Below are positions 55,301 to 64,000 of a stretch of DNA of 64,000 bases, in pieces (position 1 is the first letter of the stretch; each line of letters starts with the position of its first letter). The notes beneath the pieces are model-generated. The model searched no databases. It saw nothing but the letters and a program-made list of their open reading frames with translations, and was not told the DNA's origin. Source of the stretch: Rhyzopertha dominica. Taxonomy: Eukaryota; Arthropoda; Insecta; Coleoptera; Bostrichidae. The position numbers and the translations under genes were made by a program. The stretch lies in the NCBI GenBank assembly GCA_025024175.1, contig QCXZ01000041.1, forward strand, positions 27,089,786 through 27,153,785. The letters run 5' to 3'.

Positions 55301-56160
55301 TATTATTTGATTAATAACATACCTAGACAATTTCNAGACGTATCCCTAAAAATGTGATTTTTTTTATGAAAACTTGACGAATTTAGACTAAGTCTTNTTG
55401 TTTTAAAAGTAATNTTTTTAATTGTATTGTGTTGTAATTATTTGTTTCATGAAAAATCATTTAGGCATAGATTGTCATGTATAATATTTGTTATTTCACA
55501 TCTCAAGATTAGCATTATTATATTATTATTTATTCATATACCATACAATTCACGCTCTATGTTAATACGATTTTGTTCTAGTTCTATGCTTGTGACAGTC
55601 ATTTACATGTATTCCAATAAAAATTTTATTAATACGTCCTCAAGAATCGCATTTAGCATCCTATTACCAACATTGCTTGTTTCAGCAATAGACTCTGCCA
55701 TAGATGTACAAGTGCATCTCACATCAATTTAATTTAATTATTTGGTTCGTTCAGAACAACGGGTGTGATACGCCAACCTTGGTTACCTCAGAACGTGATC
55801 AGGTCATCGTGGTTATTCTTATTTCGCTAATAATGTGTATCATACAGAGACGCAGAGCAGCCTTATTGATTTATTGTTGTGTACGGTATGCTTCATTTTG
55901 GTGATATATGGCAAATAGGTAGGTATTTCGCATCAAGAGGTGCATTTTCATATTTATCAAAGAAGAACAGATTTTATTATTTTTATTTATTTATTATTTA
56001 TTTTTATTATTTTGTTTCAAAACCAAAACTCATGCATTAACGAATATTAGAAAGCTTATGGCATATTACAAACTTATCATAAAACGCAGAATATCTAGTC
56101 CGTCTGTATTACAACATACATGTTTTTACGCCCGCCAATGCGAACTATTCATCCGAAATG
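52335..56160. other. Non-coding stretch
   Basis: AT-rich, with short frames at 52,749, 53,075, 53,972 (minus) and 55,427 that have no recognisable domain. A cluster of N bases at 55,132-55,420 marks poor sequence. Confidence 0.45.
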
Positions 56161-56164
56161 TATT

Positions 56165-56325
56165 TGTTTACCCAGTAGCATATCTGTTAGGCGAACAAAT
56201 ATTGCTCCGTCTCAACAGTACCACCCTGTGGTGAAAAACTTTAGCTAGTTTCAAGAGCTTCGATCCGAACCCAGAGAATAGCCTCTCCCAGCTCGTTCCA
56301 TTTTCAATTTCCCCGACTGTACATC
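56165..56325 (-). repeat. 160-bp repeat, copy facing left
   Basis: It is the reverse complement of 51,912-52,072 (tgtttacccagtagcatatc to ttccccgactgtaca). The two copies are 4.25 kb apart and could be terminal inverted repeats of one element or two independent insertions. Confidence 0.7.
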
Positions 56326-56329
56326 ATTA

Positions 56330-56625
56330 AACTACAGTAGAAATGCATAGATAATATGAGGAGCTATATCTCAAAAGGATTTTAATCCAAAACTTCCGCT
56401 TCTGGCTAATAGATGCCGCTAGACTCAACCCTAAAGTACAGTTTTTGTCGTTGAATCTTACCAAGCTAGACTAATAAATTGCTATCTAAAATGTACGTCA
56501 AAGTTATGCATCCGCTTCAAAACAATTATTACGTACGTGTCAAAAAGAAAGCAGTCAGCTGGTAATCATTTCAAAGCAAACTGTTTGTGAACGTGAATCG
56601 TTTGTTGAACTATTGCTTATTAACA
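56330..56625. other. Non-coding stretch
   Basis: No feature is recognised. Confidence 0.4.
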
Positions 56626-56626
56626 A

Positions 56627-57790
56627 ATGGATCAAGTAACTGTAGAAAGTGCCAGTGTAGGGTCCCAGAAAGGCAGAAACATGATACTCAGCCAGCCAAG
56701 TCAAAAAAGGTTAGGTATTAATTGCTTTATGGTTTTTATAGTAGTTAGGTTACAGCAGTTGTATTGTAGATATTTCGACCATTTTCCAAGCATACCTTTG
56801 TCGCGTGTCGCAACCTAAGAGACGCAAGCAAAAGTAAAAAAAGACTTTTACACGGGTTGACAAAATGTTTGCGCAAGATGGGTCTATGTACAGGGCATGT
56901 CAAAAGGTGTTACTCAAATGTTTTAATATTTTGCAAAGGCGACTGCATACAGTAACAAGGAATACAAGATACTACAAAGACATTACCAAACAACAAAATT
57001 TGAGCACAAGCGAAAGGTAGTAAAACAACTTATAGGAAAGTTACAAGCAACGGAAAGTCATTACAGGTACAAAAGATTTATTTCAAAGCGGCTTTATTTG
57101 CCAACAGATATGAGCATTAATAAATTACTTAAAATTTACAGTGCTACTGTTGGTGCTGAATTGAAGGTGAAACTTTTCTTTGCTCTTTGGTTCTTTAAAA
57201 ATGGACCCCCACAGCTTGAAGAAATAAGGGTAATTTTTCCCGTTAGAGAACATTCTTTTTGCCAGCTGATAGTGTTTGGCCGTTTAGAAAAAAGTTGAAA
57301 AAACAAAAAGTTGTTTTAAATGTAGATGACTATGTAAAATTTTACCAAGAAGTAGGAACCATGCAACTTTTTGGACGAGACTGGATCATAACCGACTGTA
57401 AGCAAATGAACTGGAAACTGTTTTAAGTTATTAGGTATAAAGGAAATGAAAAGAATTCTATTAAAGAAAAATAAGCAAGGAATAGTACAAGTAAAGATAG
57501 AGTAGTTGTATAAGAACGATGATCCTTTAAAAGCATACGGGTCCATTACAAAATGGAAGGTTGTTCTGGAAAAATAACCCCTAAAGCTGTTCTTTTAAAA
57601 AACAACACAGTAAAAAAGGAAAAATAAATAATTTAGAAAACTTGATTAACGCTGTATAGGAGGGACTGTGAAAAAAACAAAAGTTTTTTCAAGAATTTTC
57701 TAACTGCTACCGATTGCAAAGGCGAAGATTAGGAAAAGCAGACTGGAACTGCAATGAAGACGACTTTGGAACTAAGACTTAGCATAGTTA
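56627..57790 (+). pseudogene. Decayed transposon protein of a widespread arthropod repeat family
   Basis: Fragments in several plus-strand frames keep a recognisable order. ESHYRYKRFISKRLYLPTD and MSINKLLKIYSATV lie at about 57,057-57,150. IRVIFPVREHSF follows at about 57,223, then VFGRLEKK, FYQEVGTMQLFGRDWI and YGSITKWKVVLEKITPKAVL. The patterns ESHYxR...L...K.Y and FPVRxHSFLPxDR(V/I)FGxxE are familiar from a large repeated protein family in insects that I take to be transposon-derived, but I cannot name its superfamily. Frame changes and stops are frequent. An opening MDQVTVESASVGSQKGR at 56,627 may be unrelated. Confidence 0.5.
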
Positions 57791-57794
57791 CGTT

Positions 57795-58327
57795 AGTTTT
57801 TCTTTTGTTTTTCACCATATCTTATTATTAATTGTTTATTCAAAAATAATTTTGTCCCGCTAAAATTAAACAAAAAGAATTTTATTCTAATAACAGCCAA
57901 AAAAATATATCCATTTCATTTTTGCCACAACGTGATAACAAAACTAATTTTGTAATATTTTCTTACATTTTCTGGTCTAAAGAATAAAATTTAAGAATTA
58001 AAAATATGTGTCCTATTTGAAAAAAGCGTTTTCTTAACATTTGTAAGTTTAGTGGAAAATTTCTTTTCAAATAAAACCTTAGCATGGACACTTACTTTCT
58101 AATTTCTTTTTTGGCAAAAATTATCATAAAGCACGAGTCGTTGGATCAAAATTACCTTCGTCTAGTTTAATCGATTGTGAAAGATTAGTTCCTTTTTCTT
58201 GAAATCTTATCTCATATTGCTAAAGTATTTATTTATACCAAGATATATCAGAATTAGTTATGTAGCTTCAAATAAATTACTAAACAAAAAAAAGGTACTA
58301 TACTAAGTTGAAACACGTTTGTTTCAG
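57795..58327 (+). other. Non-coding, probably intron or 5' flank of the exon at 58,328
   Basis: AT-rich sequence ends in a splice-acceptor-like gtttgtttcag at 58,317-58,327. The pyrimidine tract is weak. Confidence 0.4.
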
Positions 58328-58450
58328 ATAATGGTCAATAGATGGAAGTGGAGGAATGTCCTCGTACTCATGTTGCTGAAATTCGCAGCACTAACTATGG
58401 TTATGCCACCATCCTGCCCGCCTGAATGCATTTGCCTTTCACAAACACAG
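58328..58450 (+). CDS. First coding exon of a secreted or membrane LRR protein
   Basis: An acceptor-like TTTCAG ends at 58,327. ATG is at 58,331, and 40 codons run to a consensus donor (ACACAG|GTAATT) at 58,451, leaving phase 0. The peptide has a basic start (NRWKWR), a hydrophobic core (VLVLMLLKFAALTMVM) typical of a signal peptide, and PPSCPPECICLSQTQ at the end. C-x3-C-x-C after a signal peptide is the opening of an LRR N-terminal capping motif (LRRNT), so the full protein is probably an extracellular leucine-rich-repeat protein. No continuation exon is found up to 64,000, so the next intron exceeds 5.5 kb or is lost in repeats. I do not recognise the gene itself. Confidence 0.65.
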
Positions 58451-61055
58451 GTAATTCATCCAATCAGTTGTATATTTGTTTGGTCAAGTAATTACATGTC
58501 CTACTCGATTGTTATACATGCATTAATGGTCTTTATTATTTCTATCTGTTTCTAGTTTGCAGTGTTTGCCTATGCAAGGTTACATTAAGCTTCATAAGAG
58601 TTTACTAAACTTTTGAACTAAATACTCAGGTTTTTCGTGTTTTATTTTCTTGACGCACTTTTTTTTAAGTGTANCGTAGTGAAAGAGTTTTAGAGAATGG
58701 AAATCAAAATGCACCGAATAACTACATCTGTACATGTACAATCGTCATTACTTGTCCGTGATGTATTAAAGTGGAAAAAAACGATAGGCGAGATTTTGGC
58801 TAAATGAACTTTCAGGCAGTGTTTTCGGACGCAAAAATTGATATTTCTCAACTAAGATTTATAAATCCCCGCTTGTAACAGGTAAAAAATTTAAATAACC
58901 AAAGATAATAACGATATTTCCAAATTATTTGAAACAACTAAACTACATAATTGAATTGCAACTCTTCGTTGTGGTCTTTTGATGTTTATCATTTCATGAT
59001 TTTTTTTAAGGAAACTGCTTGTTTAATTTAAAGATGAACATATGCTTTTCAGACGCATTATGACGCCAAATATCATTTGTGTAACCAGTAACGTCGCAAC
59101 GGCATATCTTGTAAATGCATATTCATGCCCATTTCTTATATTTTATGATTTCAAGTACTGGCTAAATTCTGTCTCTTAACAGGGAGTTGCAAATTTTATT
59201 ACGGCCATAAATGTGTCGTCGCAGCTTCTTGTTCTGTTGATCCCTTTCCCTTTTTTTCTCATCTGTTCAATTATTATTATTTGGGACTTCACCTTTATTA
59301 GTGTTCCCTAAAATAATTGTTAGATTACTAAATCATTAAAAGTAAGTTATATATTTACAGATGGAAGAGCTTCCAAACACGGAAAAGACGCAGTTGGTCC
59401 CTTTATAAGTTATCGATTCATAATTAAAACGAATGTAAACACTGCTAGAAGTTTCCCATTCCAACCATATCGTCAGTAACCTAAAATTATGTCCATATTC
59501 TTACACCGATGGATACCAACTACAGGAAACACCATCTTAACTTTTGTTGTTGACACATCGAAAACGAAGCTGATAGGAAATAAGTAAATAATCAAGATGC
59601 AAACAAACAATAGCAACTGAATCGGCGAGCAATTCCACCAAAGAATAAAGAATAACAGGAAGGGACAGCTGCACAGATTTGCGAATTAATTTAGCAGCGT
59701 ATCATATATTCGTAGTGCGCCTATGATGACTTTTCTTGTCACAAACCTATGTTGCCATGTACACCGCGATCAAAGTACAACGGTCTCCCCTACACACATT
59801 TCAAGAACTATTTCTTGTAAAAAGGCTATGTCCTTTGTACGTTGATATTAATGAAATGCGTTGTAGTTTTGGCGTACCTGATTTTTTTTATTTTATTTAA
59901 CATACACATAAGTTCCTTACAAAATAACCAATTTTAATAATAGGCGATAATTAGTAATAAATTAATAATAATAAATTCCCGACGTCAACAAAACTACAGG
60001 TTCTACTACGTTCTAGTATAAGAGCCAACTAAATCAATCAAAACTGTAGATAACCATCCCTTAGGAACGCTGAATAATATTTTCTATAGTAACCAATTCA
60101 AAACAGCACAACAGTTTATTTCATCTACTCAGCCCACGAATGTACCAACAAGGCGGAAATAGGGGGTCGTAAGGTGACGCATACCGAAAAAATATGAACA
60201 CGATTATCGTTCTGTTTTAATCTGATGAATTAAATTGAGGAAGGGCATTTGCGCAATTTGGATAAAAGTCCGTCGTTTCGTAAAACAGAGGGTGCCAGCA
60301 AAATACGCTTAATATGGTAATGTTCAATTTTAAATCTTTGCGTACGCGAAAAATTATGGAACGTGATGGAATTTTGTTTTTGCGTATAACGTTTGCCGCA
60401 TAAACGCAAATACCTCATAAACAAATTAGGTTGACTAGCCATGAGTAGCTATAGGTTGAGAGGAATGTGTGTTTTACACAAGTTCGTCCAAATAGCATTA
60501 ATCTATGCTGCAAGGTACTAGATATATATGCTAAAATCCTAGGATAGATATATAGAGTGTGTAATTCTTACTATTTTAAGCTCACTATAAATACATTTTC
60601 GCAATGTATATATAATATATTGCTCGAAAACTTATATACTGCACCAAAATTTAAAAGCCTATCATATTCGTAACTTTTTATCAAGTTCGTTTGGTCTCCT
60701 ATTCCCATTGGAAGATCTGTACGATTCCTTAATAGCTTATTTTGATCCACGACATTGGAAGCCCGCTTGTCATCTCATTTGAATTATACAAAACAAGGAA
60801 AGTTTCCGAAATTACAAAAGTTAAGTTCAAGCCATCTAAACGTTGTTAGTAACCCAGGGCGCGTAATATGAAATGCAAAATAATGGCAAAACTATGTCAA
60901 CCGAATTCTTTTCCTGTTTTGTTGGCTTACAGTCAGTGGCGCAATTAGAGTTTGTATTGTGCCGTGCAGTTACGAAACTGCAACATATTTAAATACTTAT
61001 TGAAATGTAAAATTAAGAGGACGTAGAAGGAATCTAAATAATATTACGTCTATAT
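58451..61055. other. Non-coding, probably intron
   Basis: It follows the splice donor at 58,451. A minus-strand frame at 60,230-60,442 has no recognisable domain. There is a short AAT-rich patch at 59,955-59,980. No further exon can be supported. Confidence 0.45.
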
Positions 61056-61061
61056 ATGGTC

Positions 61062-61110
61062 CTTTTCCCTTACAGCCGTTTCGGCTTACGCCATCTTCAG
61101 ACCCACAAAA
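61062..61110 (-). other. Hammerhead-like PLE tail motif
   Basis: On minus it reads CTGAAGATGGCGTAAGCC followed by GAAACGGCTGTAAG. CUGANGA and GAAA are both present, stem II is GGC/GCC with one open pair next to the core, and a two-pair helix III leads to GTA. No convincing helix I was found, so it is either decayed or needs a partner. It resembles terminal motifs of Penelope-like elements. Confidence 0.45.
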
Positions 61111-61114
61111 CATT

Positions 61115-62190
61115 CTTTTAGTAAGTATCTCATTGGTAAATTTACATTTCCCTTTTTTTTGAGTTATGTGCTTATGATAACCAGAACCTTAATATCAGAC
61201 ATACAAACTTGACTCAATCGGCATTTGACACATTAAATATCTGACATTTTGACATGACAATAAAACCTAAATAAACCTAATAAAATCCTTTTTGTACAGT
61301 ATTCTAACACATTAAAATCGCATAAAACCTTTTTCGGTTTAAAACATCATTAAATATTATTTTATCACTTCCAAACTTATTGGTTCCTAATAAACATAAT
61401 TACAACCACAACCTTATCCATCAAAAATGTATTGTAATACTGTACAATTAGTTAGGGAATTAATAGGTTTTGTTACTAGATATTCATTGTGTTAAAATGT
61501 TAGATTTCTAATGTGTCAAGTGCCAGTCAAGCCACGTTTGTCTGTCTGTCATTTAGATTGGAGTTGTTAAAAGCACACGTGTCCGGAAAAAGAGTTATTA
61601 TATAAAAATTAAAATATATCTCTTAGAACCATATATTGCAAATTGAACTGTTATAGTCCCGCTATATAGCCGTACATACACTTTCTTTTTTCTTTTCGCA
61701 TTAGTTATTTGAAAATATACGTATATTACAATAACTCATCTCAATAAATTTATGTATTCCTTCGAATTATGGTAAATAAACACTAAATTGGTAAGACATA
61801 ACAAGATTTTGCTACCTATATTATTAAAAATTAACTATATCATAAAGAAGAAACAAAATAACATATAAGTTGAAGTTTTGGAAAAAAATGTTCGGCTGTC
61901 GAACATGTGTAGCTTTGGATACTTTCTCTCATTGTGTTAATGTACATATATTTTTGCTTCATTTTTTAGAGTAAAGTCAAACTGGTTACGGAGCGGGTTT
62001 TAATTAATATACATAGAAAGTCTCATTATGATACCTACGTGCCTTTAATTCCATTGAAGTATAAATAATTTTTTTTAAGATATAAACTAAAAAGCAACCA
62101 ATACACACCGCCGTGAAAGCAGCAGCCAAAACGTAGCAGCCGGTTTTCCGATAATACCCGAGCCAACCAGTGAAGTAACTAAAATAGAGT
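61115..62190. other. Non-coding stretch
   Basis: AT-rich with no feature recognised. Confidence 0.4.
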
Positions 62191-62194
62191 GCGG

Positions 62195-62285
62195 TTTGGC
62201 TGCTGGCTGCCTACGAAATGGCTGCTGGCTGCCCAAAAAATGGCTGCTAGCTATTAAATGGCCGCTAGTTGCAGACCAAGCGGCA
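62195..62285 (+). repeat. Short minisatellite of GGCTGCTGGCTGCC type
   Basis: About four imperfect units of 18-23 bp begin ggctgctggctgcc, ggctgctggctgcc, ggctgctagct and ggccgctagttgc. A related gcagcagcc cluster lies just upstream at about 62,119. It is separate from the 141-bp array that follows. Confidence 0.65.
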
Positions 62286-62336
62286 GCTCTAAAAAGATTT
62301 GATATTAAGCAAACGCTTACTATCTCAATAAATCTC

Positions 62337-64000
62337 GATCATCTTTATTTGGGATCTTGGGAGTTAAATTCGCCCCTAAAGACAGAAAAAAATCATATCT
62401 CGGGAACGACACATAGTAGCATTTTCATATTCGAACTGTATCTTTTAAGTTAGGCCAGTAGTCACCTCTCAAAAGGGCATCATCTCTATTTGGGATCTTG
62501 GGGGTTAAATTCGCCCCTAAAGACCGAAAAAGATCATATCTCGGGAACGACACATAGTAGCATTTTCATATTCGAACTGTGTCTTTTAAGTTAGGTCAGT
62601 AGTCATCTCTCAAAAGGGCATCATCTCTATTTGGGATCTTGGGGGTTAAATTCGCCCCTAAAGACCGAAAAAAATCATATCTCGGGAACGACACATAGTA
62701 GCATTTTCATATTCGAACTGTGTCTTTTACGTTAGGTCAGTAGTCATCTCTCAAAAGGGCATCATCTCTATTTGGGATCTTGGGGGTTAAATTCGCCCCT
62801 AAAGACCGAAAAAAATCATATCTCGGGAACGACACATAGTAGCATTTTCATATTCGAACTGTGTCTTTTAAGTTAGGTCAGTAGTCATCTCTCAAAAGGG
62901 CATCGTCTCTATTTGGGATCTTGGGGGTTAAATTCGCCCCTAAAGACCGAAAAAAATCATATCTCGGGAACGACACATAGTAGCATTTTCATATTCGAAC
63001 TGTGTCTTTTAAGTTAGGTCAATAGTCATCTCTCAAAAGGGCATCTTCTCTATTTGGGATCTTGGGGGTTAAATTCGCCCCTAAAGACAGAAAAAAATCA
63101 TATCTCGGGAACGACACATAGTAGCATTTTAATATTGGAACAGTGGCTTTTAAGTTAGGTCAGTAGTCATCTCTCAAAAGGACATCATCTCTATTTGGGA
63201 TCTTGGGGGTTAAATTCGCCCCTAAAGACAGAAAAAAATCATATCTCGGGAACGACACATAGTAGCATTTTCATATTCGAACTGTGTCTTTTAAGTTAGG
63301 TCAGTAGTCATCTCTCAAAAGGGCATCATCTCTATTTGGGATCTTGGGGCTTAAATTCGCCCCTAAAGACCGAAAAAAATCATATCTCGGGAACGACACA
63401 TAGTAGCATTTTCATATTCGAACTGTGTCTTTTAAGTTAGGTCAGTAGTCATCTCTCAAAAGGGCATCATCTCTATTTGGGATCTTGGGGGTTAAATTCG
63501 CCCCTAAAGACAGAAAAAAATCATATCTCGGGAACGACACATAGTAGCATTTTCATATTCGAACTGTGTCTTTTAAGTTAGGTCAGTAGTCATCTCTCAA
63601 AAGGGCATCATCTCTATTTGGGATCTTGGGGGTTAAATTCGCCCCTAAAGACAGAAAAAAATCATATCTCGGGAACGACACATAGTAGCATTTTCATATT
63701 CGAACTGTGTCTTTTAAGTTAGGTCAGTAGTCATCTCTCAAAAGGGCATCATCTCTATTTGGGATCTTGGGGGTTAAATTCGCCCCTAAAGACCGAAAAA
63801 ACTCATATCTCGGGAACGACACATAGTAGCATTTTCATATTCGAACTGTGTCTTTTAAGTTAGGTCAGTAGTCATCTCTCAAAAGGGCATCATCTCTATT
63901 TGGGATCTTGGGGGTTAAATTCGCCCCTAAAGACCGAAAAAAATCATATCTCGGGAACGACACATAGTAGCATTTTCATATTCGAACTGTGTCTTTTAAG
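62337..64000 (+). repeat. 141-bp satellite array, at least 12 copies, open at the window edge
   Basis: The anchor gggatcttgg recurs at 62,351, 62,492, 62,633, 62,774, 62,915, 63,056, 63,197, 63,338, 63,479, 63,620, 63,761 and 63,902, always 141 bp apart. Copies differ at only a few positions (for example gaccg or gacag; one copy has aatattggaac). The first copy is the most diverged on its left side. There are no length variants. The array continues past the last base. Confidence 0.95.

Noticed and set aside
58540..58600. TTTGCAG at 58,555 as acceptor of the next LRR exon
   Set aside because: The following frame (FAVFAYAR) does not continue an LRR N-terminal cap and soon closes.
60218..60240. 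CTGATGA at about 60,223 as a possible further hammerhead core
   Set aside because: No GAAA at stem distance and no pairing arms.
62337..64000. CRISPR-like periodic array
   Set aside because: The whole 141-bp unit repeats without variable spacers, and the context is eukaryotic, so it is a satellite.
1..64000. Intact tRNA, rRNA or snRNA genes
   Set aside because: Scanning by eye for B-box and conserved rRNA blocks gave only the decayed tRNA-like stretch at 4.0 kb.

Overview
The window reads as repeat-rich, AT-rich intergenic or intronic DNA from an arthropod, most likely an insect. The evidence is the mix of BEL/Pao, Ty3/gypsy-like, Penelope-like, mariner-like and pogo-like elements together with one exon that has eukaryotic splice signals. 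Nothing looks bacterial: there are no operons, no rRNA and no dense ORFs, and most open frames of 60-100 codons are chance. I cannot place the species. Isolated N bases (for example 4,671, 11,070, 24,023, 27,772, 38,751, 45,374 and a cluster at 55,132-55,420) mark an imperfect assembly.

Layout from left to right. 0-10 kb: a foldback-type repeat (2.56-3.99 kb) carrying a Penelope-like element (PLE) fragment, a tRNA-like stretch at 4.0 kb, a 1.4-kb block between two direct repeats (5.08-6.48 kb), and the 3' end of a Ty3/gypsy-like element (8.35-9.34 kb, minus). 10-25 kb: several palindromic or inverted-repeat DNA elements (10.78, 12.09, 14.06, 17.22, 20.24 and 22.12 kb), three related minus-strand PLE pieces, and a hammerhead-type ribozyme at 17.63 kb. 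25-31 kb: a 5'-truncated non-LTR retrotransposon with an open endonuclease/reverse-transcriptase frame, and a second retrotransposon tail ending in an (AAT)n run. 33 kb: a hairpin, a TATA-like box and a canonical-core hammerhead ribozyme, next to a hAT-like transposase fragment.

36-42 kb: a complete and very young BEL/Pao retrotransposon on the minus strand. It has 218-bp LTRs differing at one base, a 5-bp target duplication, a primer-binding site and a polypurine tract, with the coding sequence split over four frames. 43-50 kb: a pogo/jerky-type transposase remnant, two PLE 3' ends arranged head to head as a 1.4-kb palindrome, a mariner remnant, an internally deleted pogo-like derivative and a second mariner-type remnant. 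51.9-56.3 kb: two 160-bp repeats in opposite orientation. 56.6-57.8 kb: a decayed transposon protein.

58.33-58.45 kb holds the only host coding exon I can support: a signal peptide followed by the start of an LRR N-terminal cysteine cluster, ending at a phase-0 splice donor. The gene runs on the plus strand beyond the part I can follow. From 62.34 kb to the window end lies a 141-bp satellite array of at least 12 copies.

The observation I rate highest is the pair of hammerhead ribozymes at 17,633-17,738 and 33,127-33,230. They differ in sequence but keep the same fold through paired changes. Both are preceded at the same 10-nt spacing by TATATAAG and further upstream by a related hairpin. This suggests an undescribed ribozyme-bearing repeat family.
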